A stretch of DNA of 47,870 nucleotides from Alphaproteobacteria bacterium. Lineage in GTDB: Bacteria > Pseudomonadota > Alphaproteobacteria > Micavibrionales > UBA2020. Below are positions 1 to 8,469 of this stretch, one piece after another (within the stretch, counting starts at the first letter, position 1; every line of letters starts with the position of its first letter). The translations under genes and the position numbers were made by a program. The notes under the pieces were generated by a model. That model made no database searches and was not told where the DNA came from. It was given only the letters and a program-made list of their open reading frames with translations. The stretch is taken from assembly GCA_021413445.1 (NCBI GenBank), contig JAIOQI010000021.1, forward strand, positions 1 through 47,870, written 5' to 3'.

Positions 1-50
1 TTATTTATCAATATGATAGCTTGTTCATTAATTTAATTTATGGAAAGATA

Positions 51-80
51 TTGACATAATACCAATATGTTATGTATAAA
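51..80 (+). promoter_or_regulatory. Probable sigma-70 type promoter for cpaF
   Basis: A perfect -35 box TTGACA lies at 51-56. A -10 box TATAAA follows at 75-80 with an 18-bp spacer, in an AT-rich stretch that fills the first 110 bases. An inverted repeat, ACATAA (54-59) and TTATGT (70-75), sits inside the promoter and could be an operator. The expected start of transcription is near 87, leaving a leader of about 45 bases before the ATG at 134. Nothing else is visible in bases 1-133. Confidence 0.6.
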
Positions 81-133
81 TATTACCTGGACACGTTCAC
101 TGCGCGCAACATTTGAAGGGATATATAAAAGTC

Positions 134-1678
134 ATGCCAATCACAACACCCCAGCACACCGACTCCCTCGAAACCTATCCGGCAACCCCCCGTATTTTCG
201 GGCGCAAAGACCATATGGCTCCGCTTCAAACCAAAAGCGCCGCCGCCATGTCAACGCAGACTCTGACAGCGGAAGAAGCCGCCGCAGTGCCCTCGGCGCC
301 GAATCTTGATAAAACCGGAACCGCCAATACCAACAGGTTTTCTGTTTTAAAAAAACCCGCGCCGGCCTCGCACGAACATGAGCAGGATGAAAAATTTATA
401 TCCCCGCGCCTGAAAAAATATCAGAACGTCATCTGGGATACGATGAAAAATACGGTTGACCTGACCAAGTTCGCCGACCTGGACAGGCCCGCCGCAACCC
501 AGGAAATCCTGCACCTGATCCAGGAAATCGCGACCCATCACGCTTTCAGCATATCCTCATCCGAGCTGGACTATCTCTGCCGGATTACATCTGACGAGAT
601 GCTGGGCTTTGGGCCGCTCGAACCCCTTCTGAACCGTGACGACGTCGATGAAATCATGGTCAACGGCTACAACACCGTCTATGTCGAAATCAACGGAAAA
701 GTCGAAAAATCATCGGTTGCATTCCGGGATGAAGGTCACCTGGTTGCGGTATGCCAGAGGATTGCCGGAAAAGTGGGACGGCGCGTGGATACCTCCAGCC
801 CGATATGTGATGCCCGGCTGCCGGACGGATCCCGCGTGAATATCATCCTGCCGCCCCTGGCGCTTGACGGCACCATCCTCACCATCCGCAAATTCTCGCG
901 TGAAAAGATGACGCTGGAAAGAATGATTGAACTGGGCTCCGTCGATCTTTTTACGGCAGAGCTGATCCGCATCATTGCCGCCTGCCGCGCCAACATCCTG
1001 GTGTCCGGCGGAACCGGCAGCGGCAAGACGACGATGCTGAACTGCCTGACAAAACACATCAGCCCCCGCGAGCGTATCGTGACCTGCGAAGACACCGCCG
1101 AGCTGCGGCTGCAACAGCCCCATGTCCTGCGCCTTGAAACCCGCCCGGCCAACATTGAAGGCGGCGGCGAAGTGACTATGCGCGACCTGGTCAAAAACTG
1201 CCTGCGTATGCGGCCCGAGCGCATCATCGTCGGGGAAGTCCGCAGCTCCGAAGCCTTTGAGCTCCTGTCCGCCATGAACACCGGCCACGACGGGTCGATG
1301 GGCACCATCCATGCCAACACCCCCCGGGACGCGCTGTCGCGCCTGGAGAACATGATCGCCATGACCGGGATGAATCTCCCGACGCAAATCGTGCGGCAGC
1401 AAATTTCCACAGCCGTAAATGTTATCATCCAGATCCAGCGCATGAGAGACGGCTCGCGCAAAGTTGTGAGCATCTCCGAAATCACCGGCATGGAAGGGGA
1501 TATTATCGCCTTGCAACCCCTCGTCACATTCCAGCACATGGGGGAAAATGCCGCCGGCATGGTCATTGGCAACTTTAATGCCTCCGGCCTCAAACCCCGC
1601 TTCTTCGACAAACTGCGTCAATTCAATCTCGAAGAGAGATTCACCAGCCTCATGGAGAGCGTCGAGGATACACTCTGA
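134..1678 (+). CDS. cpaF: CpaF/TadA-family type II/IV secretion ATPase
   Basis: This is a hexameric ATPase of the CpaF (TadA) family, which powers assembly of Flp/Tad pili or related secretion at the cytoplasmic face of the inner membrane. The first ~85 residues are low-complexity and poorly conserved. The N-terminal domain follows with the family signature DEIMVNG. The RecA-like core has Walker A GGTGSGKTT near residues 292-300, an acidic Walker B strand in RIIVGEVR near 363-370, and the histidine-box segment GSMGTIHAN near 387-395. The ATG at 134 was chosen; an in-frame TTG at 113 would add seven residues. AAGGGA lies about 12 bases upstream of the ATG. No tadB/tadC or pilin genes follow, because the next gene is convergent, so the rest of the pilus system must lie upstream or elsewhere. 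The family call is secure; the exact pilus role is inferred. Confidence 0.93.
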   Translation: MPITTPQHTDSLETYPATPRIFGRKDHMAPLQTKSAAAMSTQTLTAEEAAAVPSAPNLDKTGTANTNRFSVLKKPAPASHEHEQDEKFISPRLKKYQNVIWDTMKNTVDLTKFADLDRPAATQEILHLIQEIATHHAFSISSSELDYLCRITSDEMLGFGPLEPLLNRDDVDEIMVNGYNTVYVEINGKVEKSSVAFRDEGHLVAVCQRIAGKVGRRVDTSSPICDARLPDGSRVNIILPPLALDGTILTIRKFSREKMTLERMIELGSVDLFTAELIRIIAACRANILVSGGTGSGKTTMLNCLTKHISPRERIVTCEDTAELRLQQPHVLRLETRPANIEGGGEVTMRDLVKNCLRMRPERIIVGEVRSSEAFELLSAMNTGHDGSMGTIHANTPRDALSRLENMIAMTGMNLPTQIVRQQISTAVNVIIQIQRMRDGSRKVVSISEITGMEGDIIALQPLVTFQHMGENAAGMVIGNFNASGLKPRFFDKLRQFNLEERFTSLMESVEDTL

Positions 1679-1689
1679 GGCGGTCCCGG

Positions 1690-2421
1690 CTAATACTGGA
1701 TTTTCAACCGGCTGAGCGGCTTGTATAACAGCAGGCCGCTGATGAACCCGCCGATATGGGTGTCCCAGGCGATGGGGTTGTCCGTACCCGGCACGCCGAA
1801 AACCCCGAAGAAAACCGAAATGCCGATCCAGATCAGGACGAAAGGCAGCAGCTTCCGGTACCCCCGGCCCATCATCCCTTCCATATACATCAAGGCGATG
1901 ACGCCGCCGAACAACCCGCTGATCGCCCCCGAAGCCCCCACCATCGGCGCATCCGTTTCGGGAGAAGCCAGTGCATGAACCAGGGCGCCGAACAGGCCGC
2001 TGATAAAATAAAGCAGCAACAGCCGCCGGCCGCCGATCTTCTTCTCGATCCCGGCGCCGAAAGCCATCAGCGTGCCGACGTTGATGCCGAGGTGCAGCCA
2101 TCCGCCGTGGATGAACATGTGCGTGATGGGGGAAACAATCCCGGCGAAATCCAGCGGCTGGCCGCTGGAATACCTCGCCGGGACAAAACCGAAAGCATAA
2201 ATATCGTCCGGCGTCATGAACCCCGGAAAAAAAGTCATCCCTAAAAAAACCGCGATATTGACCAGGCACAGGGCTTTCACCACCGGCGGCAAGTTCAGGA
2301 CCGGCTCTGCCGGGGCCTTGTCCTGATGGTGGATAAAACGGGCTTTTTCAATAGCTTCCCTCTCTTTTGCGTCCGGGAACCGGGTCACTTTGGGATCGTC
2401 GTTGCCGTCCATTTTTGTCAT
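1690..2421 (-). CDS. Rhomboid family intramembrane serine protease
   Basis: A 243-residue polytopic membrane protein of the rhomboid (S54) family, which cleaves substrates within the membrane. The catalytic serine is visible in GASGAISG (Ser164) and the catalytic histidine in WDTHIGGFISG (His222). The conserved H-x-x-x-x-H-x-x-x-N segment of helix 2 is present (His105, His110, Asn114). About 45 cytoplasmic residues precede the first membrane segment, followed by roughly six hydrophobic segments. The gene converges on cpaF, with the two stop codons 11 bp apart, and is divergent from the aminotransferase at 2517. A second ATG three codons in is an alternative start. The substrate cannot be inferred. 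Confidence 0.93.
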   Translation of the reverse strand: MTKMDGNDDPKVTRFPDAKEREAIEKARFIHHQDKAPAEPVLNLPPVVKALCLVNIAVFLGMTFFPGFMTPDDIYAFGFVPARYSSGQPLDFAGIVSPITHMFIHGGWLHLGINVGTLMAFGAGIEKKIGGRRLLLLYFISGLFGALVHALASPETDAPMVGASGAISGLFGGVIALMYMEGMMGRGYRKLLPFVLIWIGISVFFGVFGVPGTDNPIAWDTHIGGFISGLLLYKPLSRLKIQY

Positions 2422-2516
2422 AGTGTTCTCAAAGGTTGCTCATCGCTCGCGGAATCGAGTATGCTCCCTCTCAATTTTGATTGCAAACAAACCACTGACA
2501 AAAAGGATACCTGAAA

Positions 2517-3878
2517 ATGCCCTCCTCCGTAAAACGCGTTGCCGATGCGCCCGCAAAACCCAATGATCTCGGGGCGCACTTCATGCCGTTCACCGCGCAG
2601 CGCCAGTTCAAGGGCAAGCCGCGCATGATCGTGTCGGCGAAGGGCATGTACTGCACCTCCGATGACGGCCGCCAGATCCTCGACGCTTCCGCCGGCATGT
2701 GGTGCATGAACGCCGGGCACTGCCACCCGAAAATAGTCGCCGCCATCCAGAAGCAGGCGGCGGACCTCGACTATGCGCCGAACTTTTCCTACGGCCATCC
2801 GGTGGCGTTTCAGGCGGCGGCGCGCCTCTGCGCGGAGATGCCGGGCGACATCGAGCATGTCTTCTTCAGCAACTCGGGCTCCGAGGCCGTCGATACGGCG
2901 ATCAAGATCGCCATCGCCTACCAGCGCGCGCGGGGCAAGGGCACCAAGACCAGGATCATCGGCCGCGAGCGCGGCTATCACGGCGTCAACATCGCCGGCA
3001 TCTCGGTCGGCGGCCTCGGCTATAACCGCAAGGTTTTCTCGGCGGCGCTGATGCCGGGCGTCGATCACATCCCCCACACCCACAACCTGGAAAAACAGGC
3101 CTTCAGCAAACTGCAGCCGGAATGGGGCGCGCATCTGGCCGACGAGCTGGAAAACCGCATCCTCCTGCACGACGCCGAGAATATCGCCGCCGTCATCATC
3201 GAGCCGGTGGCCGGCTCCACCGGCGTGCTGGTGCCTCCGAAAGGCTACCTGGAGAAAATCCGCGCCATCTGCACCAAGCACGACATCCTGCTGATTTTCG
3301 ACGAGGTCATCACCGCCTGGGGCCGCCTCGGCAAGGCGACGGCAGCGGAATATTTCAATATCATGCCGGACATCATCACCTCCGCCAAAGGCATCAACGG
3401 CGGCAGCGTGCCGATGGGCGCCACCTTCATCCGCAAGGGCATTTACGACGCCTTCATGCAGGGCGGCGAATTCGGCGTCGAGTTCATGCACGGCTACACC
3501 TATTCCGGTCACCCGCTCGCCTGCGCCGCGGCTTTGGCGACGCTGGACGTTTATAAAGAGGAAAAACTGTTCGAGAACGCAGCCAAACTGGAGAAGAAGT
3601 GGTCGGAGGCGCTGCATAGCCTGAAAGGCGCGCCGCATGTGATCGACATCCGCGCCATCGGCCTGATGGGCGCGGTGGAGCTGGATCCCGGCACCCGCAA
3701 CCCGCCGCACGAAATGTCCCGCGCCATGGAAACCTTCGACAAGCTGTTCTTCGACGAAGGCATCATGATGCGTTTCACCGGCAACGTCATGGCGATGTCG
3801 CCGCCGCTGATCGTCAACGAAAGCCAGATCGACGAGATCGTGGCCAAGCTGGGCAAAACGCTGAAGACGGTGAAGTAA
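2517..3878 (+). CDS. Omega-amino acid (beta-alanine):pyruvate aminotransferase, class III
   Basis: A PLP-dependent class III aminotransferase of 453 residues, closest in pattern to omega-amino-acid:pyruvate transaminases such as beta-alanine:pyruvate aminotransferase (about 450 residues). These move the amino group of beta-alanine or other omega-amines to pyruvate. The PLP-binding lysine is Lys291 in ITSAKGINGG, the pyridine-binding aspartate is Asp262 in IFDEV, and the phosphate-binding loop NSGSEA is near 119-124. Other family marks are the N-terminal FMPFTAQRQFK and GYTYSGHPLACAA. AAGGA lies about ten bases before the ATG. The gene converges on an amidase with 4 bp between stops. An amine-catabolism link with that amidase is possible but not shown. 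Exact substrate preference is uncertain. Confidence 0.88.
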   Translation: MPSSVKRVADAPAKPNDLGAHFMPFTAQRQFKGKPRMIVSAKGMYCTSDDGRQILDASAGMWCMNAGHCHPKIVAAIQKQAADLDYAPNFSYGHPVAFQAAARLCAEMPGDIEHVFFSNSGSEAVDTAIKIAIAYQRARGKGTKTRIIGRERGYHGVNIAGISVGGLGYNRKVFSAALMPGVDHIPHTHNLEKQAFSKLQPEWGAHLADELENRILLHDAENIAAVIIEPVAGSTGVLVPPKGYLEKIRAICTKHDILLIFDEVITAWGRLGKATAAEYFNIMPDIITSAKGINGGSVPMGATFIRKGIYDAFMQGGEFGVEFMHGYTYSGHPLACAAALATLDVYKEEKLFENAAKLEKKWSEALHSLKGAPHVIDIRAIGLMGAVELDPGTRNPPHEMSRAMETFDKLFFDEGIMMRFTGNVMAMSPPLIVNESQIDEIVAKLGKTLKTVK

Positions 3879-3882
3879 TTAT

Positions 3883-5280
3883 TTATCCCTGCAGCGCCAG
3901 CCACGGCTTGAAGGCGATCTCGTCCTCCAGCCGTTTCGCCACCTGCAGCACCAGCGCGTCCTTCAGGAATCCGCCCATCACCTGCAGCCCGACGGGCAGG
4001 CCGTCCTTGCCCATGCCGGCGGGCAGCGAGGCGGCGGGCAGCTTGGCAAGGTTGGCGGGATAGGTGAAGGGCGTCCAGTCTTCCCAGGGCTTGCCCTTTT
4101 CCGTCACTGGCATATCGACCCCGGCATTGAAGGCCGTCATCGCCGTTGTCGGTGTGATAATGACGTCATAAGTCTCCAGCAGGCCCCTGAAATATTCGCC
4201 GATCGTCATGCGCTCGCGCTCGGCCTGGAGATAATCATATAAACCGAGCGCATCGCCCTTGGCCGCCCAATGCAGAAAGCGCGGGTCGAGCTTGTTCCGC
4301 TCCCGGGCGTTGAATTGCGCCACGCTGTAGGAGGCAAGGGCGCTCCAGTGCTTGTTGAAAACGTCCACGAGGTGCTGGATATTCAGCTTCACATCATCCA
4401 CCTCGCCGATGCCGCTGAGGATAACGCGGATTTTCTTAAACTCTTCCAGAACCACCGGCGTCGCGCTGACGCCGTTGATCGACGTGGCATAGGCGATGCG
4501 CAGCTTCGGCAGCGGTTTTTTCAGCGCGGCAGTGAAATTCAGCGGCGCGTAAGGCAGGGCGTTCCAGTCGCGGGCATCCGGCAAAGTCAATACATCCAAC
4601 ATCATCGCGGCATCTTCGACGCTGCGCGCCAGGGGCCCGATGGCCGACAGAGTGGAAAACAGGCTGGGCGGCCAGCTCGGCACCAATCCCGGGCTGGGCT
4701 TGAAGCCGAAAACACCGCTAAAACTGGCGGGAATGCGGATGGAGCCGCCGGCATCGCTGCCGAGGTTTAAAAATGCCATGCCGGTCGCCGCGGCGACGGC
4801 CGCCCCGCCCGAGGAGCCGCCCGGGGTTTTTTCCATGTTCCACGGATTGCGGGTGATGCCGTGCAGCGGGCTGTGGGTGACGCCCTTATGGCCATATTCC
4901 GGCATGGTGGTCTTGCCGATAAAAACCGCGCCCTGTTCGCGCAGCCGGGCCACGGGCGGGGAATCTTCCGGCTGCTTGATGGAGCTGGAAACGACGGAGC
5001 CGTAGCGGGTCGGCCAGCCCTTGTAATGAAACCAGTCCTTAATCGTGGCGGGGATGCCGTCCAGGCTGCCCATCGGCTCATTTTTCATCCAGCGGCTTTC
5101 CGAGCCCCGCGCCTGGTGCAGCGCATATTTTTCATCCAGGAAACTGAAGGCGTTCAGGGCGGGGTTATATTTGAGAATCTGCTTCAGGCAGGCTTCCGTC
5201 ACCTCGACCGGGGATAATTTCCGGCGCTGGTACAGCGCCATAATTTCGCGGATTGGCAATTGGGAAATTGATGCTAACAT
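3883..5280 (-). CDS. Amidase signature family hydrolase
   Basis: A 465-residue amidase-signature enzyme that hydrolyses carboxamides or related C-N bonds in the cytoplasm. The Ser-cisSer-Lys triad is complete: Lys81 in PATIKDW, cis-Ser156 in GGSSGG, and nucleophile Ser180 in SDAGGSIRIPA. The C-terminal half is the variable substrate-binding region and ends in the typical LPAASLPAG and GLPVGLQVMG segments. It is not GatA by context, since gatB and gatC are absent. The start codon at 5280 faces the divergent exported-protein gene at 5401 across about 120 bp. The substrate is not predictable; a secondary-amide or amino-acid-amide hydrolase is the broad call. Confidence 0.9.
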   Translation of the reverse strand: MLASISQLPIREIMALYQRRKLSPVEVTEACLKQILKYNPALNAFSFLDEKYALHQARGSESRWMKNEPMGSLDGIPATIKDWFHYKGWPTRYGSVVSSSIKQPEDSPPVARLREQGAVFIGKTTMPEYGHKGVTHSPLHGITRNPWNMEKTPGGSSGGAAVAAATGMAFLNLGSDAGGSIRIPASFSGVFGFKPSPGLVPSWPPSLFSTLSAIGPLARSVEDAAMMLDVLTLPDARDWNALPYAPLNFTAALKKPLPKLRIAYATSINGVSATPVVLEEFKKIRVILSGIGEVDDVKLNIQHLVDVFNKHWSALASYSVAQFNARERNKLDPRFLHWAAKGDALGLYDYLQAERERMTIGEYFRGLLETYDVIITPTTAMTAFNAGVDMPVTEKGKPWEDWTPFTYPANLAKLPAASLPAGMGKDGLPVGLQVMGGFLKDALVLQVAKRLEDEIAFKPWLALQG

Positions 5281-5400
5281 TGTATGATGTCTTTGTTTTT
5301 AGCCTGATAAACCATTCGATGAATGTTTTATGATACAATGGGGAGTATCCAAAAGGGTAGAAATCAATTTTCCCCGGATGCGGTTCTGAAGGAGTTTCAG

Positions 5401-6201
5401 ATGGCGAAAACCGTCGCATTTATCATATATCCCCTTGTGATTACAGGGTTTGTATTATTTATGGCGCAGGCTGTTCCGGCAGGGGCGCAAGACAGCGGTT
5501 ATGAGGGATTGATCGCGCCGCCCCCCTCTGAAGCACCCGCCGCCGCGCCGGAGACAGCCACGCCTGCCCCCGATGACGCCGGCTATGGCGGCCTCCTGGC
5601 GCCCGCGCCCTCCACCGGCGGCAACGGACAAGCGCCGATACCGCAGGAGCCAGCCGGATATGGCGGGCTTATCCCGGGTTATGTCCAAGAAAATTCCGCT
5701 GCCAGCAGCCCGCCGCCGGAAAAACAGCAGCCGCAAATGAGCTCAACTCCCGGCGGGACCGAGCCGGCAACGCCGAAAACATCCGATGATCTAAAAAACA
5801 TAGCGGCGATACGCGCCCAGGACCGCAACGGCAACGGCATACCCGACGAACTTGAGCAAGTAGGGAAGGTTTCCGACAAAACGGCAAAGACCCTCGGCAC
5901 GCCGTATGAGCGCATTGAGAATATGCTGCCGACGGAATATATGGCCAAACAAAACATCGACCAACTGATGCCCGGGGTCAGGGACAATAAAATCCCGCCT
6001 AAAGTACGCGCTGAAAATGCCCGCAAGGCCCATCAGGACCTGGAAACGCTGGCCGACGGCCTGCGGTTCAAAAAACTGGTCCCGGATAAAATCTACCGGG
6101 ATATGGGCCTTCCTGACAGTTTTATCCAGGAAGAAAAAGAAGGCAATGAAAAAGCCCTGGTGCGGCTGAACGAAGCGCTTAATGAATTGAAAAAATATTA
6201 A
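5401..6201 (+). CDS. Exported proline-rich protein with YGGL repeats and an EF-hand-like loop
   Basis: I do not recognise this 266-residue protein. It begins with a signal peptide (hydrophobic residues ~5-24, likely cleavage after AGA at about 29). A Pro/Ala-rich segment then carries three copies of a short motif: GYEGLIAP (33-40), GYGGLLAP (61-68) and GYGGLIPG (86-93), about 27 residues apart. Residues 141-152 (DRNGNGIPDELE) match the DxNxNGxxDxxE pattern of EF-hand or thrombospondin-type-3 calcium loops. The last ~100 residues look helical and charged. The start at 5401 follows a clear GAAGGAG site; an in-frame upstream start would spoil the signal peptide. It ends 9 bp before nadQ, so the two are probably co-transcribed. 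A periplasmic or outer-envelope location is inferred. Confidence 0.75.
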   Translation: MAKTVAFIIYPLVITGFVLFMAQAVPAGAQDSGYEGLIAPPPSEAPAAAPETATPAPDDAGYGGLLAPAPSTGGNGQAPIPQEPAGYGGLIPGYVQENSAASSPPPEKQQPQMSSTPGGTEPATPKTSDDLKNIAAIRAQDRNGNGIPDELEQVGKVSDKTAKTLGTPYERIENMLPTEYMAKQNIDQLMPGVRDNKIPPKVRAENARKAHQDLETLADGLRFKKLVPDKIYRDMGLPDSFIQEEKEGNEKALVRLNEALNELKKY

Positions 6202-6210
6202 GGAATCCTC

Positions 6211-7245
6211 ATGAAGGCAGATAACCAGAACATCAAAAAACCCGGTGTCGTCATCGGCCTTTCCGCGGTGATCGTGTCCGTCGATCACCGCGACTCCGGC
6301 GGCGCGGGAACCCAGGCCGAGCCGATGGTCTTTATCGTCCGCGGCGCGGAGCATACGCTTTCTGTCGGTGTGGTGCCGACCAACGAGGACGGCGACGCCC
6401 TGCCTTTCGGCCCCTTCGACCCGGACAGCCACGAAACGCCGGAGCTGGGCTTGCGCAGCTGGGTGAAGGACCAGACCCCCATCGTGCCGGGCTATGTGGA
6501 GCAGCTTTATACCTTCGGCAACCGCGGCCGTTATATCGGGCAAAAACAGGACGAGCTGCGGGTGATCTCGATCGGCTATCTGGCGCTCACCCATCAGGAG
6601 AAAACCCGCACCTCGGAAAAAGTGTTCTGGGGCGACTGGTACAGCTATTTCCCGTGGGAAGACTGGCGGCGGGGCAAACCTGAAATGATCGGCACCGTCA
6701 TCGAACCCGGCCTCAAAAAATGGGTCAATGCCGCCGACAGCGCGGAAGCGAAACTCCACCGCCGCACGCGCGCAAACCTGTGCTTCGGGCTGGGCGGCAT
6801 CGCCTGGGACGAGGAAAAAGTCCTCGAGCGCTACGAGCTTTTATATGAGGCCAGGCTGGTCTATGAAGCGGTGCGCGATAAAAAGATCAAGGCCGACTAC
6901 ACGCTCGTCCCGGGAACCTCCATGCTCTACGACCACCGCCGCATCCTGGCGACCGCCATGAGCCGGCTGCGCGGCAAGCTGAAATACCGTCCCGTGGTGT
7001 TCGAGCTGATGCCATCAGAATTCACCCTGCTGCACCTGCAAAAAACCGTGGAAGCGATCATGGGCCACCCCCTGCACAAGCAGAATTTCCGCCGCCTGGT
7101 TGAAAGCTCCGGCATGGTCGAGGAAATTCCCGGCAAAAAATCCGCCGCCGCCGGCGGCCGGCCCGCCGCGCTATTCCGCTTCCGCCGCGGCGCCCTTCTG
7201 GAGCGCCCCTCGCCGGGGATGAAGCTACCGCCGATCGGCGGCTGA
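6211..7245 (+). CDS. nadQ: NadQ/NrtR-type transcriptional regulator of NAD biosynthesis
   Basis: A 344-residue protein with a Nudix-like N-terminal domain and a C-terminal winged-helix segment, matching the NadQ (COG4111) type of NAD regulator found in alphaproteobacteria. The N-terminal half keeps the fold (FIVRGAEHTLSVG; GYVEQLYTFG near 100; RVISIGYLAL). The catalytic Nudix box with its REXXEEXG core is missing, so it is expected to sense rather than hydrolyse a ligand. The C-terminal part (FELMPSEFTLLHLQKTVEAI, HKQNFRRLV, GRPAALFRFRR) is the winged-helix region typical of NrtR-like proteins. It lies 204 bp upstream of nadABC in the same orientation. The promoter between them carries two identical-type palindromes, the expected operator arrangement. 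Family membership comes from pattern recall; the regulatory role is inferred from context. Confidence 0.8.
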   Translation: MKADNQNIKKPGVVIGLSAVIVSVDHRDSGGAGTQAEPMVFIVRGAEHTLSVGVVPTNEDGDALPFGPFDPDSHETPELGLRSWVKDQTPIVPGYVEQLYTFGNRGRYIGQKQDELRVISIGYLALTHQEKTRTSEKVFWGDWYSYFPWEDWRRGKPEMIGTVIEPGLKKWVNAADSAEAKLHRRTRANLCFGLGGIAWDEEKVLERYELLYEARLVYEAVRDKKIKADYTLVPGTSMLYDHRRILATAMSRLRGKLKYRPVVFELMPSEFTLLHLQKTVEAIMGHPLHKQNFRRLVESSGMVEEIPGKKSAAAGGRPAALFRFRRGALLERPSPGMKLPPIGG

Positions 7246-7385
7246 ATCGATTCGCGGCTTAACTTTTTCGTTCCTCATTTTCGCGATTTTGAAATATCGG
7301 AACAAAATCCGGTAAGAAAATTTCATTGTTATAACGTTGATATAAAATAATAATTTTAAATGAAGCTCAATTAATCAAATCTTCA

Positions 7386-7414
7386 TTGACTTATGCTCTA
7401 ATAGAGTATATTAC
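7386..7414 (+). promoter_or_regulatory. Predicted nadABC promoter
   Basis: The -35 box TTGACT is at 7386-7391 and the -10 box TATTAC at 7409-7414, with a 17-bp spacer. The first palindrome (7393-7409) fills the spacer and the second (7417-7433) covers the likely transcription start. This is a classic repression layout. The preceding ~140 bases (7246-7385) are AT-rich without an open frame. Confidence 0.6.
7393..7409 (+). promoter_or_regulatory. Probable NadQ operator, copy 1
   Basis: The 17-bp near-palindrome ATGCTCTAATAGAGTAT has arms ATGCTC and GAGTAT around a 5-bp centre, with one mismatch between arms. It lies between the -35 and -10 boxes of the nadA promoter. Its sister copy is 24 bp downstream, centre to centre. 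Confidence 0.65.
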
Positions 7415-7416
7415 TT

Positions 7417-7433
7417 ATACTCATGGAGAGTAT
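7417..7433 (+). promoter_or_regulatory. Probable NadQ operator, copy 2
   Basis: The 17-bp sequence ATACTCATGGAGAGTAT has perfect 6-bp inverted arms (ATACTC and GAGTAT) around a 5-bp centre, and one further matching flanking pair (T7416, A7434). It sits between the -10 box and the nadA ribosome-binding site AAGGAG at 7436-7441. Confidence 0.7.
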
Positions 7434-7448
7434 ATAAGGAGAATCGAA

Positions 7449-8468
7449 ATGTTTGATACCGTCGTCCAAAACCCCAAGCTCGAATACACCCCCGCCGTCG
7501 CGAAAGAAACGGCGGCGCTGTACGACAAGGTCAAGCGCGTGGTGAACGAGCTGGACTGGGCGACCTTCGCGCCGTACATCCTGGAAATCAACCGCCTGAA
7601 AAAAGAAAAAGGCGCGGTGATCCTCGCGCACAATTATATGACGCCGGAAATTTATCACTGCGTGGCGGATTTCGCCGGCGACTCCCTGCAGCTGGCGCAG
7701 CAAGCCGCCAAGACGGACGCCAAAATCATCGTCCAGGCGGGCGTGCACTTCATGGCGGAAACCTCGAAAATTCTCTCGCCGGAAAAAACCGTGCTGATCC
7801 CCGATCTCAAGGCCGGCTGCTCGCTCGCCGCTTCCATCACCGCCGCCGACGTGCGCTTGTTACGGGAGAAGTACCCAAATGTACCAATTGTCACCTACGT
7901 CAATACCTCCGCCGAAGTGAAGGCGGAATCGGACATTTGCTGCACCTCGTCCAATGCGCTGGCGATTGTCGAAAGCTTCGACAGCGACACGATCCTGATG
8001 ATCCCCGACCAATACCTCGCCCGCAACATCGCCAAGCAGACCAAGAAAAAAATCCTCACCTGGCAGGGCTCCTGCGAAGTGCATGAGCGCTTCACGCCGG
8101 AAGACATCCGGACATTCCGCAAGGCCTATCCCGGCGCGGTCGTGCTGGCGCACCCCGAATGCCCGCCGGAAGTGGTGGCGGAGGCCGATTTCGCCGGTTC
8201 CACCAAGGCGATGAGCGACTATGTCGCCAACAAGCAGCCCAAAAAAGTGGTGATGGTGACGGAATGCTCGATGTCGGACAACGTCTCGGTCAACAACCCG
8301 GGCGTCGAGTTCGTGCGCCCCTGCAACCTCTGCCCGCACATGAAGCGGATCTCCCTCAAAAACATCCTCACCTGCCTGCAGACGATGGGCCATGAAGTGA
8401 CCGTCGATCCGGCCATCGCGGCGCGGGCAAGGCTGGCGGTGGAAAAAATGCTTGCAGTAAAGGTGTAA
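7449..8468 (+). CDS. nadA: Quinolinate synthase NadA
   Basis: NadA condenses iminoaspartate (from NadB) with dihydroxyacetone phosphate to make quinolinate, the NAD ring precursor, using a [4Fe-4S] cluster. The 339-residue protein shows the family pattern: [21 protein letters not shown] near 59-79 and the cluster cysteines Cys124 (KAGCSLA), Cys209 (GSCEVHE) and Cys295 (CNLCPHMK). The ATG at 7449 follows AAGGAG by seven bases. An in-frame TTG at 7386 lies in the promoter -35 box and is not credible. nadB begins one base after the stop, so nadA-nadB-nadC form one operon, probably repressed through the two palindromes upstream. Confidence 0.96.
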   Translation: MFDTVVQNPKLEYTPAVAKETAALYDKVKRVVNELDWATFAPYILEINRLKKEKGAVILAHNYMTPEIYHCVADFAGDSLQLAQQAAKTDAKIIVQAGVHFMAETSKILSPEKTVLIPDLKAGCSLAASITAADVRLLREKYPNVPIVTYVNTSAEVKAESDICCTSSNALAIVESFDSDTILMIPDQYLARNIAKQTKKKILTWQGSCEVHERFTPEDIRTFRKAYPGAVVLAHPECPPEVVAEADFAGSTKAMSDYVANKQPKKVVMVTECSMSDNVSVNNPGVEFVRPCNLCPHMKRISLKNILTCLQTMGHEVTVDPAIAARARLAVEKMLAVKV

Positions 8469-8469
8469 C

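Noticed and set aside
2418..3710. Long antisense frame of about 430 codons opposite the aminotransferase
   Set aside because: Its codons and composition follow from GC-rich third positions of the real gene; the translated product is Ala/Arg/His-rich with no motif.
7228..7259. Palindromes CCGCCGATCGGCGG and GAATCGATTC at the end of nadQ as a terminator
   Set aside because: The arms are self-complementary without a loop and the T run that follows is short and separated; a terminator is not convincing.
7386..7448. Upstream in-frame start for nadA
   Set aside because: The TTG is inside the -35 box and the extra residues have no homology; the ATG at 7449 has an AAGGAG site.
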